Shown here piece after piece: positions 45,592 through 54,414 of a stretch of 64,000 nucleotides of DNA. The stretch is from assembly GCF_016907315.1 (NCBI RefSeq), contig NZ_JAFBBS010000001.1, positions 1,984,001-2,048,000 of the forward strand. The letters are read 5' to 3'. Both the position numbers and the translations under genes were made by a program. The notes below the pieces were generated by a model. That model made no database searches, was not told the DNA's origin, and worked only from the letters and a program-made list of their open reading frames with translations. This DNA comes from Microbacterium esteraromaticum (GTDB taxonomy: Bacteria; Actinomycetota; Actinomycetes; Actinomycetales; Microbacteriaceae). Position 1 is the stretch's first letter; every line of letters starts with the position of its first letter.

Positions 45592-46176
45592 TCAGAGAGC
45601 GTCGAGCATCGAGCGCATCTCGGCGATCTCGGCCGTCTGGTCGTCGATCACCCGCTGAGCGAGCTCGAGCGCGCGGGCATCCTTCCCGTCTGCCAGCTCC
45701 TGCTCGGCCATCTCGATCGCACCCTCGTGGTGCACGATCATCTGCACGAGGAACAGTCGTGATGCCGCAGGGCCGTCGGCGTCTTCCAGCGCGGCCATGT
45801 CGTCGGGCGACATCATGCCGTCGCCGTGGTCCATGCCGCCCATGGACGGATCCTCGCCCCACGCGGTAAGCCACTGCGTCATGGTGTCGATCTCCGGCTG
45901 CTGAGCGGCCTTGATCCGTTCGGCCAGCTCTGCGACCTCGGGGGCGGCGCCCTGCGTGCCGAGCAGCACGTCGGACATCTCGATCGCCTGCTGGTGGTGG
46001 GCGATCATGTTCATCGCGAAGGCGACGTCGGCCTGAGCCGCGGCGTCAGCGCTGTGCGGCGCGCTCGATGATCCGTGATCCATTCCGCCCATCTCGCCGC
46101 CAGGGGCCGAGCATCCGGTCAGCGTGAGGACGGTGGTGACGGCGAGGGCGCCGATGGTGAGTGTGCGGATTCGCAT
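45592..46176 (-). CDS. DUF305 lipoprotein
   Basis: A 194-residue exported protein. The signal peptide ends in a lipobox, LTLTGC with C22 as the lipidation site. Two DUF305 modules carry HHQQAIEM and HHEGAIEM, with many methionine and histidine residues between (GGMDHGDGMM), suggesting metal binding. DUF305 proteins are frequent in copper-resistance loci and probably bind copper outside the membrane. It lies between the two copper ATPase genes, supporting that role. No palindrome of CsoR type is directly before it. Confidence 0.9.
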   Translation of the reverse strand: MRIRTLTIGALAVTTVLTLTGCSAPGGEMGGMDHGSSSAPHSADAAAQADVAFAMNMIAHHQQAIEMSDVLLGTQGAAPEVAELAERIKAAQQPEIDTMTQWLTAWGEDPSMGGMDHGDGMMSPDDMAALEDADGPAASRLFLVQMIVHHEGAIEMAEQELADGKDARALELAQRVIDDQTAEIAEMRSMLDAL

Positions 46177-46269
46177 GAGGTTTCTCCTTGTTGATCAGTC
46201 GTTGAGGGTCGTCAGTGAGCGCCGTCGGTTCGACGGCGAGCGAGTCCGGCGCAGGCCGGCGACGGCCGC

Positions 46270-46674
46270 TCAGGTCCGGCTGATGCAGAGGACGATGTGC
46301 GACGGCGGGCGGGGTGCGGCGGCGCGCGACAGGCATGCCATGCCTCCCGGCATCCGCTGAAGGCGGGGCCGCAGGCCGAGGGATGCCGAGGGTGGAACGA
46401 TCAGCGGGAGAGCGGCCAGCAGGACGAGCACGCAGGCGCTCAGCATGCCCGGATGCACGGGCGACTCGCTCGCAGCTGTCGCGGATGCCTCGGACGACCC
46501 GTCGGGCGCGGTGGCGGCCGAGTCGTGCGGTGAGGTGCCGGATGCATGGGCGGCGCTCACCGGTGTGCCGGGGCCGTGGCCCATCGCGTCGCCGCTGAGG
46601 GTGTGCATGCCGAGGAGGCCGAGCAGGATTCCGAGCACGACGGCGAGCGTCCAGACGTGGCCGCGGTGCTGCAT
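46270..46674 (-). CDS. DUF6153-like His/Met-containing membrane protein
   Basis: A 134-residue protein with a membrane span at the N-terminus (VWTLAVVLGILLGLLGMHTL), an extracytoplasmic Ser/Ala/His-rich linker, a second span (LSACVLVLLAALPLIVPP) and the tail RPPSHIVLCISRT. That tail and layout match actinobacterial DUF6153 proteins, which co-occur with copper genes. The ATG at 46674 has GGAGGA before it. It diverges from the CopB-type ATPase around a CsoR-like site, so it is probably copper-regulated. Function unknown. Confidence 0.75.
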   Translation of the reverse strand: MQHRGHVWTLAVVLGILLGLLGMHTLSGDAMGHGPGTPVSAAHASGTSPHDSAATAPDGSSEASATAASESPVHPGMLSACVLVLLAALPLIVPPSASLGLRPRLQRMPGGMACLSRAAAPRPPSHIVLCISRT

Positions 46675-46705
46675 CCTGTTCCTCCGTCCAGCCGGGTTGT
46701 CGTGG

Positions 46706-46726
46706 GAATACCCCCTAGGGGTATGG
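46706..46726. promoter_or_regulatory. CsoR-like copper operator between DUF6153 and CopB genes
   Basis: ATACCCCCTAGGGGTAT (46708-46724) is a near-perfect palindrome with one extra C on the left. It resembles the copZ sites at 42669 and 42706 and lies between divergent starts at 46674 and 46779. Confidence 0.72.
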
Positions 46727-46778
46727 TAGTTGATGCATGCAGAAGCCGGCCAGTCCGGCCCGATGCTGAGGAGACCTG

Positions 46779-48965
46779 ATGGACCGGCACTCGAACCACG
46801 AACACGCACCCGGCCGCGCGGCGACCCATGAGGGCCACGGCGGCGAGCACCGCATGGGGCGCGAGGGACATGAGACCCACGGCGGCCACGGCGATCACGG
46901 CGGCCACGAGGCCCACGGCGGCCACGGCGGCCACGGCGGCCATGAGGCCCACGGTGGCCACGAGGCTCACGGTGGCCACGAGAACCACGGCGGCCACAAG
47001 GGCCACGGCGGCCACGGCGATCACGTCGGCCAGTTCCGCCGGCTGTTCTGGATCAACCTGCTGATCGCGGTTCCCGTGGTCGCGACCAGCGGCATGTTCG
47101 CGATGATCCTCGGATACCAGGTGCCTGACTGGGCGCGCTGGGTGGCCCCGCTGCTCGGCACCGTCATGTACGTCTGGGGCGGACGCCCGTTCCTCACCGG
47201 CGCAGTCGCAGAGCTGAAGGCCCGCAGGCCGGGCATGATGCTGCTGATCGGGCTCGCCATCACGGTCGCGTTCCTCGCGTCGTGGGGTGCGAGCCTGGGC
47301 ATCCTGCACCACGAGCTCGAGTTCTGGTGGGAGCTCGCGCTGCTCATCGTGATCATGCTGCTCGGTCACTGGCTCGAGATGCGATCGCTCGCCCAGACCA
47401 CCTCCGCTCTCGACTCCCTCGCCGCGCTGCTGCCCGACGAGGCCGAGCGTGTCGACGGCGACGAGATCACCAAGGTCAGCCCGGCCGACCTGCAGAAGGG
47501 CGACGTCGTCATCGTGCGGCCAGGGGGCAGCATCCCGGCCGACGGCATCGTCGTCGACGGTCGCGCCGATCTCGACGAGTCGATGCTCACCGGCGAATCG
47601 CGCACGGTCAGCCGCGGCACCGGCGACCACGTCACGGCAGGCACGGTCGCCACCGACTCGGGCCTGCGCGTCGAGGTCACCGCGACCGGCGACGACACCG
47701 CGCTCGCCGGCATCCGCAGACTGGTCGCCGACGCGCAGGCGTCGAGCTCGCGCGCGCAGCGGCTGGCCGATCGCGCGGCTGCCTGGCTGTTCTGGTTCGC
47801 CCTCGGCGCCGCAGTGATCACCGCGCTCGTCTGGACGCTGGTCGGGATGCCCGATGAGGCCGTCATCCGCACCATCACGGTGCTCGTGATCGCCTGCCCG
47901 CACGCGCTGGGTCTTGCCATCCCGCTCGTCGTCTCGATCGCGACCGAGCGCGCGGCGCGAGCCGGAGTGCTCGTGAAAGACCGCCTCGCGCTCGAGAGCA
48001 TGCGCGACGTCGACGCCGTGCTCTTCGACAAGACCGGCACCCTCACCAAGGGCGAGCCGACCGTCACCGCTGTCGCGCCCGTCGAGGGGTGGAGCGACGA
48101 CGAGCTGCTCGCGCTCGCCGCGTCGGCCGAGGCCGACAGCGAGCACCCGCTCGCGAAGGCCATCGTGCGGGCGGCGTCGCAGCTGACGCTCGCGAAGGCG
48201 ACGGGGTTCACCTCGTCTCCCGCGGTCGGGGTCACGGCCACCGTCGATGGGCACGAGATCCGCGTCGGCGGGCCGCGGCTGCTCGACGAGGTCGGCGGGG
48301 CGGAGATCCCGGATGCTGCAGGCTGGCGCTCAGAGGGAGCCATCATCCTGCATGTGGTGCGCGACGGTCAGGTGATCGGCGGGCTGGCGCTCGCCGACGA
48401 GATCCGCGCGGAATCGCGGAAGGCGGTCGCCGCGCTGCAGGGCCGGAGTGTCGAGGTAGTGATGATCACGGGCGACGCCGAGGCCGTGGCGCATGCGGTG
48501 GCCGCCGAGCTCGGCATCGACCGCGTCTTCGCCGGAGTGCGCCCCGAAGACAAATCGGCGAAGGTCGCCGAACTGCAGAGCGAGGACAAGAAGGTCGCGA
48601 TGGTCGGCGATGGGGTCAACGACGCCCCGGCGCTCGCGCAGGCTGACGTCGGCATCGCGATCGGCGCGGGCACCGACGTCGCGATCGCCTCGGCAGGGGT
48701 CATCCTGGCATCCGACGATCCCCGCTCGGTCGTCTCGGTGATCGAGCTGTCGCAGGCGAGCTACCGCAAGATGACGCAGAACCTGTGGTGGGCCGCCGGC
48801 TACAACCTGATGTCGGTTCCGCTGGCCGCTGGCGTGCTCGCACCGTTCGGATTCGTGCTGCCGATGTCGGTGGGCGCTGTGCTGATGAGCCTCTCGACGA
48901 TCGTCGTCGCGCTCAACGCCCAGTCGCTGCGCCGGCTCGACCTGCGCCCCGACCGCATGTCCTGA
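46779..48965 (+). CDS. CopB-type P1B ATPase with His-rich N-terminus
   Basis: A 728-residue heavy-metal P-type ATPase. The first 82 residues contain 24 histidines in GGH, EAH and GDH repeats instead of an HMA domain. The membrane metal site is CPH (C373, P374, H375), the mark of the P1B-3/CopB group that handles Cu(II) or Cu(I). D417 in DKTGTLTKG is phosphorylated; SEHPLAKA and GDGVND complete the signature. It diverges from the DUF6153 gene across a CsoR-like site. Its role is export or sequestration of copper beside CopA. Confidence 0.93.
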   Translation: MDRHSNHEHAPGRAATHEGHGGEHRMGREGHETHGGHGDHGGHEAHGGHGGHGGHEAHGGHEAHGGHENHGGHKGHGGHGDHVGQFRRLFWINLLIAVPVVATSGMFAMILGYQVPDWARWVAPLLGTVMYVWGGRPFLTGAVAELKARRPGMMLLIGLAITVAFLASWGASLGILHHELEFWWELALLIVIMLLGHWLEMRSLAQTTSALDSLAALLPDEAERVDGDEITKVSPADLQKGDVVIVRPGGSIPADGIVVDGRADLDESMLTGESRTVSRGTGDHVTAGTVATDSGLRVEVTATGDDTALAGIRRLVADAQASSSRAQRLADRAAAWLFWFALGAAVITALVWTLVGMPDEAVIRTITVLVIACPHALGLAIPLVVSIATERAARAGVLVKDRLALESMRDVDAVLFDKTGTLTKGEPTVTAVAPVEGWSDDELLALAASAEADSEHPLAKAIVRAASQLTLAKATGFTSSPAVGVTATVDGHEIRVGGPRLLDEVGGAEIPDAAGWRSEGAIILHVVRDGQVIGGLALADEIRAESRKAVAALQGRSVEVVMITGDAEAVAHAVAAELGIDRVFAGVRPEDKSAKVAELQSEDKKVAMVGDGVNDAPALAQADVGIAIGAGTDVAIASAGVILASDDPRSVVSVIELSQASYRKMTQNLWWAAGYNLMSVPLAAGVLAPFGFVLPMSVGAVLMSLSTIVVALNAQSLRRLDLRPDRMS

Positions 48966-49011
48966 CCCGCCGGCCGACCCGCCGGCTCGCGGCAGGGCGC
49001 AGGCGTCGGCG

Positions 49012-49599
49012 TCAGGAGTCGCGGTCGCCCATGTGGCCGGGCAGCGTGCTCGAGAGCACGCGCTCGACGAGCGCGGCGTACTCGTCCATGTAGTGCCGCA
49101 GGAACTTCGCGGTGTCGTCGTCCTTCACCTCGCCGCCGGGGCCGTAGACCTCGGGTTTGAAAGTGATGTACGCCTCCGGGGCGTTCAGCTGCGGGGCGTT
49201 GAGAAAGCTCAGCACGCCGCGCATCGACGACTGCATGACGGCCGTGCCGATCGCGCCGGTCGAGGCGCCGATGATGCCCGTGGGCTTGCGGGCGAACGAG
49301 TTGTGACCCCAGGGGCGCGAGCCCCAGTCGATCGCGTTCTTCAGGGCGCCGGGGATCGAGCGGTTGTACTCGGGCGATACGAACAGCAGGCCGTCCGAGG
49401 CCTCGATCGCCTGCTTGAACTCGGTGACGGCGGCCACCGGCGAGTTCTCGTCGTCACGGTTGTACAGCGGCAGGTCGCGAATGGGGATCTCGGTGAGTTC
49501 GAGACTCTCGGGCGCCAGGCGCACGAGGGCGCCGGCGAGCACGCGGTTGATCGAGTCGCTGGCGAGACTGCCGATGATGTAGCCGATGCGGTAAACCAT
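49012..49599 (-). CDS. NADPH-dependent FMN reductase family protein
   Basis: A 195-residue flavodoxin-fold protein. The N-terminus YRIGYIIGSLASDSINRVLA supplies the FMN phosphate loop, LFVSPEYNRSIPGALKNAID is the family signature, and STGAIGTAVMQSSMRGVLSF follows. It likely reduces FMN, quinones or azo compounds with NAD(P)H. Start at 49599 (MVYRIGY) preferred over the upstream frame start because of the usual spacing to the flavin loop. It follows the copper genes on the opposite strand, but no link to metal handling is shown. Confidence 0.9.
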   Translation of the reverse strand: MVYRIGYIIGSLASDSINRVLAGALVRLAPESLELTEIPIRDLPLYNRDDENSPVAAVTEFKQAIEASDGLLFVSPEYNRSIPGALKNAIDWGSRPWGHNSFARKPTGIIGASTGAIGTAVMQSSMRGVLSFLNAPQLNAPEAYITFKPEVYGPGGEVKDDDTAKFLRHYMDEYAALVERVLSSTLPGHMGDRDS

Positions 49600-49698
49600 G
49601 TCGTTCTCCGATCTCCTGGGATGGGGTGCCTCAGGTCTACCCGGTCGAGCACGACACGACAACAGGGGTTGCGCGATCGGATGCCGGTGCCGCGGCGC

Positions 49699-50289
49699 TC
49701 AGCGACGACCAGGCCACTCCTCGGACAGCAGCCCGTAGTTCATCCCGTCCATCCACTCGCCGGATCGGTGCAGCGCGGTCTTGCGGCTGAACTCCTCCCG
49801 GCGCATGCCCAGGCGCTCCATGAGGCGCCATGACGGCTCGTTCGCGGCGAAGCATCCGGCGTGCACACGGCGCAGGCCGAGCGATCCGAAGCACAGGTCG
49901 ATCACGGCGCTGACCGCTTCGGTCGCGATGCCCTGGCCGGCTGCCGACGGCGCGAGGACCCACCCCAGCTCCGCCTCGGTACCCGCGGCCTGCTCGGCGG
50001 CCTCGGCCTGCGCCCAGCCGTCGCCGGTCTTGACCATGAGGTCGCCGATGATTCCTGAGTCCGCGCCCTCGCCTTCCCGCCGCACGATGACCAGCGTCAT
50101 CGCGAGCCGCGCCGGATCGGAGTACGTGTCGCGGAAGGCCTCGAGCGTGGCCGGTGCCCGACCGAGCCAGCGGTTCACCTCCGGCAGCCGGCGGAATGCC
50201 CAGACGGCGTCGAGGTCGTCGACGGTGCAGGGGCGGATCTCGAGCCGCTCGGTGCGAACCGGCCAGGCCACGTCTTCGAGGGAGGGCAT
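49699..50289 (-). CDS. GNAT-family N-acetyltransferase (RimJ/RimL-like)
   Basis: A 196-residue acetyltransferase. RTERLEIRPCTVDDLDAVW opens the domain, ELGWVLAPSAAGQGIATEAV is the acetyl-CoA pyrophosphate-binding region, and NEPSWRLMERLGMRREEFSR is the typical end. The form is that of RimJ/RimL-like enzymes, which acetylate protein N-termini or small amines. The acceptor is unknown. Next gene on the strand is the flavin reductase, 99 bases away. Confidence 0.88.
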   Translation of the reverse strand: MPSLEDVAWPVRTERLEIRPCTVDDLDAVWAFRRLPEVNRWLGRAPATLEAFRDTYSDPARLAMTLVIVRREGEGADSGIIGDLMVKTGDGWAQAEAAEQAAGTEAELGWVLAPSAAGQGIATEAVSAVIDLCFGSLGLRRVHAGCFAANEPSWRLMERLGMRREEFSRKTALHRSGEWMDGMNYGLLSEEWPGRR

Positions 50290-50406
50290 TCCGTCAGCGT
50301 AGCGGCGCCGCCGCGGTCACGTCTGCCTCCTCATGGGGGCTCTCCACGAGGCCCGGACCGCCGGCGGAAGCGGGTGGTCGCGGGCTCCGCCGTAGACTCG
50401 CTGACC

Positions 50407-51498
50407 ATGGGGGAACAGGTGCTGCTCGGAGTGCTCGCGATCGTCGTCGGCATGCTCGCAGGGGTCGCGCTCTTCGTGCCGTTCGTATCGATCAGCTACC
50501 GGCGTCAGGGTCGGCTGAGTGTTACGCGGCTGCTGATGTGGTTCGCGGCTCTGGTGTACTTCTGGGCGGTCTGGGCGTACACCCTGCTGCCGATGCCCGA
50601 CCCCGACGCGATCCACTGCGTGGGCATGATCACCGATCCGATGGAGATGGTGCGCGATGTGCAGAAGGCGATCGCCGCACCAGGCAGCACCCTGACTCAT
50701 CCTGCGCTGCTGCAGCTGGCCTTCAATGTGCTGCTGTTCGTTCCGCTCGGATTCTTCGTCCGCGTGCTCTTCGGCCGCGGCATCGTCACCGCGCTGCTCG
50801 TCGGTCTCGGGTTGTCGCTCTTCATCGAGACGACGCAGCTGACCGGCGTGTGGGGCATCTACCCGTGCGCCTACCGCTTCTTCGACGTCGGCGACCTGAT
50901 CACGAACACGAGCGGTGCGCTGCTCGGCGCCGTGTTCGGGCTCGTCGTGCCGCGGGCGCGACGCGGTCTGACGAAAGCGGCGGATGCCATGCAGCCGCGG
51001 CCCGTCACGCGCGGACGCCGCGCTCTGGCCATGCTGTGCGACGGCCTCGGGTTCCTCTTCGCGTCGGCGACGGTGTCGATCGCCGCGCAGCTCTTCATCG
51101 ACCTGGTGCTGCACGACAGGGCGACCATGCGGGAGGGCTCTGTCGCAGAACTCGCCGGTACCGGAGGAGCCGCCGTGGTGTGGCTGGCCGTCACGCTGAT
51201 CACCGGCCAGTCGGTCGGCGATGCCGCGGTGCAGCTTCGCTATGCGGGATCGCCGAGGCCGCTCATAGCCGCTCGCCTGCTGCGGTGGCTCGGCGGCGTG
51301 GCCGGGCTCTCGACCATCGGGCTGTTCGGCGGCGTCTTCGACACGCTGTCGGGTCTGCTGCTGCTCGTCGCCTGCGTGCTGTTCTTCGTCACCCCGCTCG
51401 GGCGGGGGCTTCCGGGCATCCTCTCGGGTCAGCAGCTCGTCGACGCGCGCGAGGCGCGCTCGATTCAGGATGCCTCGGCGCGGCCCTCTCGCCAGTAG
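50407..51498 (+). CDS. VanZ-like protein with C-terminal RDD-like domain
   Basis: A 363-residue membrane protein. The first 190 residues are VanZ-like with about five spans (VYFWAVWAYTLLPMPDPD, AFNVLLFVPLGFFVRVLFG, SLFIETTQLTGVW, FDVGDLITNTSGALLG). Residues about 205-340 resemble an RDD domain (RRALAMLCDGLGFLFASA, ITGQSVGDAAVQLRY). VanZ proteins can lower teicoplanin binding, but most chromosomal members have unknown roles. The 3' end overlaps the convergent siderophore-interacting protein gene by 34 bases. Confidence 0.82.
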   Translation: MGEQVLLGVLAIVVGMLAGVALFVPFVSISYRRQGRLSVTRLLMWFAALVYFWAVWAYTLLPMPDPDAIHCVGMITDPMEMVRDVQKAIAAPGSTLTHPALLQLAFNVLLFVPLGFFVRVLFGRGIVTALLVGLGLSLFIETTQLTGVWGIYPCAYRFFDVGDLITNTSGALLGAVFGLVVPRARRGLTKAADAMQPRPVTRGRRALAMLCDGLGFLFASATVSIAAQLFIDLVLHDRATMREGSVAELAGTGGAAVVWLAVTLITGQSVGDAAVQLRYAGSPRPLIAARLLRWLGGVAGLSTIGLFGGVFDTLSGLLLLVACVLFFVTPLGRGLPGILSGQQLVDAREARSIQDASARPSRQ

Positions 51499-52370
51499 CC
51501 CATGAACGCGACCGAGCGACGGTCGATGCCGAGGTCGCGGACGAGGTGACGGCGCAGCGCCGTGATGGTGCCGGCCTCGCCGGCCAGCCAGGCGTACTCG
51601 CCCCCGTCGACGGCCTCTGGGACCTCCCAGAGCACCTCGTCTGCGTCCGGCTCGGCGAGCGTCTCGGTCGCCGACCTGGCACCGCGATCGCCGCGGCGCA
51701 CGCCCCACTCGTGCACGGCTGCGCTGAGCCGCACACCGTGCGCGCCGCTGCCGCGTGCGAGCCACCGCACGTTCACGCCATCGGGCGCCGTCAGCTCGAG
51801 CGCATCGGCCTCGGTCGGCACCTCGATGCAGACCTCGCCGACGGCGTGGGCGGGCAGCGCTTCGACGATCGAGCAGATCGCCGGGGTCGCGGTCTCGTCG
51901 CCGGCGATGAGCACCGAAGTCGCGGCACCCGGCCGCCACTCGATGCCGCCGCCCTGCTGGTCCGAGCGTGAGTCGGGGCCGACCACCGCGAGCGCGTCGC
52001 CGACGCGGGCCCCGGTCGCCCAGGCGGATGCGGGGCCCTCTGTGCCGTGCAGCACGAAGTCGATGTCGATCTCCCGCGCCTCGGGGCGCGGTGAGCGGAT
52101 CGTGTAGGTGCGGATCGGATTGCGCTTGTCGTCGGGCAGCTCGCGCCAGCGGCGGTACCACTCGGTCATGCTCTGCGTCTCGTCGAACTGACCGACGTCG
52201 GTGACCGAGCCGTCGGCGAACGGGATGATCAGCTTGATGCGCTGGTCGAGTCCGTCTGTGCCGAAGTGCGCGAGGTCGTCGCCCTGCAGCGTGATGCGCG
52301 TGAAATGGGGCGAGAGGGCGGTGACGCGCGCGACGGTTGTGCGAAATGTCCGGTACGGGTGGTGGCTCAC
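51465..52370 (-). CDS. Siderophore-interacting protein (ferric-siderophore reductase)
   Basis: A 301-residue SIP/ViuB-type flavoprotein. An N-terminal FAD-binding barrel contains FTRITLQGDDLAHF and the RTYTIRSPRPEAREIDIDFV segment with RTYTIR contacting FAD. The C-terminal half has VLIAGDETATPAICSIVEAL and YAWLAGEAGTITALRRHL. It reduces ferric siderophores in the cytoplasm, releasing iron. Its start is 29 bases from the divergent ABC ATPase gene with an iron box between them, so iron represses it. Confidence 0.94.
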   Translation of the reverse strand: MSHHPYRTFRTTVARVTALSPHFTRITLQGDDLAHFGTDGLDQRIKLIIPFADGSVTDVGQFDETQSMTEWYRRWRELPDDKRNPIRTYTIRSPRPEAREIDIDFVLHGTEGPASAWATGARVGDALAVVGPDSRSDQQGGGIEWRPGAATSVLIAGDETATPAICSIVEALPAHAVGEVCIEVPTEADALELTAPDGVNVRWLARGSGAHGVRLSAAVHEWGVRRGDRGARSATETLAEPDADEVLWEVPEAVDGGEYAWLAGEAGTITALRRHLVRDLGIDRRSVAFMGYWREGRAEAS

Positions 52371-52379
52371 GATTCCAGC

Positions 52380-52398
52380 ATAGGTTAGGCTCTCCTAA
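52380..52398. promoter_or_regulatory. DtxR/IdeR iron box
   Basis: ATAGGTTAGGCTCTCCTAA matches the IdeR consensus TTAGGTTAGGCTAACCTAA at 16 of 19 positions. It fills the 29-base gap between two divergent iron genes and ends one base before the ABC ATPase GTG. Bound regulator would shut both promoters when iron is plentiful. Confidence 0.85.
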
Positions 52399-52399
52399 C

Positions 52400-53299
52400 G
52401 TGACCAATCCGATCGAGGAAACCGGCCTTCCGACGGTCTCGCCGGCAGAGCACGCCGACGGCAGAAGCGCCGGCGAGCTGCACGGCGATGCGCTGGCGCT
52501 GAGCTACGGGCGCACCCGTGTGGTGCACGAGGTCTCGCTGCACCTGCGCCCCGGCGTCGTCACCGCGCTCATCGGCCCCAACGGCAGCGGCAAGTCCACG
52601 GCGCTGCGCGCCCTCGCCCGCCTGCACAAGGTCGACGCAGGCGCCGTGCGCGTCAGCGGCGCCGCCGGCGAGCGCGATGCGTCGTCGCTCTCGGCGAAGG
52701 AGTTCGCGCGCACTGTCGCCATGCTCTCGCAGTCGCGCCCGCACCCCTCCGGTCTCGAGGTGCGCGACGTCGTCGCCTACGGCCGGCACCCGCACCGAGG
52801 ACGCTTCGCAGGCATGTCCGACGCCGATCGCGCAGCGATCGCGCACGCCCTCGAGCTGACCGGACTCGACGGCATGGCGCACCGCCCGGTCGACGAGCTG
52901 TCGGGCGGAGAGCTGCAGCGCGTGTGGCTCGCGACCGCGCTCGCCCAGGACACGGGAATCCTGCTGCTCGACGAGCCCACCAACCATCTCGACCTGCGCT
53001 ACCAGGTCGAGACCCTCGACCTGGTCTGCGACCTCGCCGACCGCGGCACCGCCGTCGGCGTCGTGCTGCACGACCTCGGCCATGCGGCATCGGTGGCCGA
53101 TGAAGTCGTGCTGATGCATCGCGGCCGTGTGCATGCCGCCGGAAGCCCGGCATCCGTCCTCACCTCCGATAACCTCACCGCGGTCTACGGCCTGCCGATC
53201 GACGCCCACGTCGATGCGCGCACAGGCCGCGTGCTGGTCACCCCGCGCGGCCGCCACCACGACCGCGCCCGCCGCGCGCTCACGGCGCTGTCCGCCTGA
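52400..53299 (+). CDS. Iron-siderophore ABC transporter ATPase (FepC-like)
   Basis: A 299-residue ABC ATPase. About 30 extra residues precede the domain. Walker A is GPNGSGKST, the signature LSGGELQRVWLA, Walker B ILLLDEPTNHLD, and the switch histidine lies in VVLHDLGHA. It powers import of ferric siderophores. The GTG at 52400 begins right at the iron box, so the transcript is probably leaderless. First gene of a three-gene uptake operon with a binding protein and a fused permease. Confidence 0.93.
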   Translation: MTNPIEETGLPTVSPAEHADGRSAGELHGDALALSYGRTRVVHEVSLHLRPGVVTALIGPNGSGKSTALRALARLHKVDAGAVRVSGAAGERDASSLSAKEFARTVAMLSQSRPHPSGLEVRDVVAYGRHPHRGRFAGMSDADRAAIAHALELTGLDGMAHRPVDELSGGELQRVWLATALAQDTGILLLDEPTNHLDLRYQVETLDLVCDLADRGTAVGVVLHDLGHAASVADEVVLMHRGRVHAAGSPASVLTSDNLTAVYGLPIDAHVDARTGRVLVTPRGRHHDRARRALTALSA

Positions 53300-53338
53300 A
53301 CCCCCCTCCCGCACCCTCACTCCCCGGAGCCCACCCTG

Positions 53339-54373
53339 ATGAACAAGCCCCTTGCCGCCCTCGCGACCCTCGGCGCCCTCACGCTCGCCCTCACCGCCTG
53401 CGGCACCACGCAGACCGCTGAGAAGCCCGCCGCCGACAAGAGCACCACTTCCGCGAGCGGCGCCGGCTGCGCCGACGACAGCACCAGCACCTCGACCGGC
53501 CCGGTCGAGCTGACCGACGCCTTCGGCCGCACGGTGAAGCTCGACAAGCCGGCAGCCAAGGTCGCGGTGCTCGAGTGGCAGCAGATCGAAGACGTGCTCT
53601 CGCTCTGCCTCACTCCCGTGGCCGTCGCCGACGCCGAGGGCTACAGCACGTGGGACACCGCCGAGAAGCTGCCCGAGGGCGTGAAAGATGTCGGCACCCG
53701 CCAGGAGCCCAACCTCGACGCCCTGTTCGCCGCCGAGCCCGACCTCGTGATCGTCGAGGCGTACACGCGTGACGACGCCATCATCGGCCAGCTCGAGAAG
53801 TACGGCGTGCCCGTGCTCGCCACCCTCGGCGCGAACGCCGAGGACCCCATCGCGCAGATGCTCTCGACCTTCGACCTCATCGCCGAGGCGACCGGCCGCA
53901 CCGAGCGCGCCGACGTCGTGAAGGACGAGTTCGACGCCCACCTCGCCGACGCCAAGAAGCAGGTCTCCGACGCCTCGCTCGAGGGTGCGCCGTTCGTGTT
54001 CTTCGACGGCTGGGTCGACGGCGGCAACGTGTCGCTGCGTCCCTTCGGCCAGGGCTCGCTCATCGGCGAGATCGGCGAGGAGCTCGGTCTGAAGAACGCG
54101 TGGACCGGCGAGGTCGACCCGGCGTACGGCCTCGGCCAGACCGACATCGAGGGCATGACCACGATCGGCGACGCGATGCTGCTGCACACCGGCACCGCCG
54201 ACCCCGACTCCGAGAGCTTCGTCGACGCCGCCGAGAAGAACCCGGCCTGGGCATCCATCCCCGCGGTGAAGAACGACGACGTGCACGCCTTCCCGGCCGG
54301 CATCTGGACCTTCGGCGGCCCGCGCTCGGCCGAGCAGATCATCGACGCGTACGTCGACGTCATCACCAAGTGA
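53339..54373 (+). CDS. Iron-siderophore ABC substrate-binding lipoprotein
   Basis: A 344-residue exported lipoprotein. Signal peptide with lipobox LALTAC, C21 as the lipidation site, and a Ser/Thr-rich linker to about residue 55. The FepB/FhuD-like fold is seen in GRTVKLDKPAAKVAVLEWQQ, EPNLDALFAAEPDLVIVEAY and FPAGIWTFGGPRSAEQIIDAY. Captures the siderophore outside the membrane. GGAG precedes the ATG. Follows the ATPase by 39 bases. Confidence 0.93.
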   Translation: MNKPLAALATLGALTLALTACGTTQTAEKPAADKSTTSASGAGCADDSTSTSTGPVELTDAFGRTVKLDKPAAKVAVLEWQQIEDVLSLCLTPVAVADAEGYSTWDTAEKLPEGVKDVGTRQEPNLDALFAAEPDLVIVEAYTRDDAIIGQLEKYGVPVLATLGANAEDPIAQMLSTFDLIAEATGRTERADVVKDEFDAHLADAKKQVSDASLEGAPFVFFDGWVDGGNVSLRPFGQGSLIGEIGEELGLKNAWTGEVDPAYGLGQTDIEGMTTIGDAMLLHTGTADPDSESFVDAAEKNPAWASIPAVKNDDVHAFPAGIWTFGGPRSAEQIIDAYVDVITK

Positions 54374-54414
54374 CCGTGGGGGCGCCCCGCGTCGATGGCC
54401 GGAATGAAGGACGA

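Noticed and set aside
46875..47025. Short regular repeats resembling a CRISPR array
   Set aside because: They are in frame within the ATPase gene and encode Gly-His repeats; there are no unique spacers of constant length and no cas genes.
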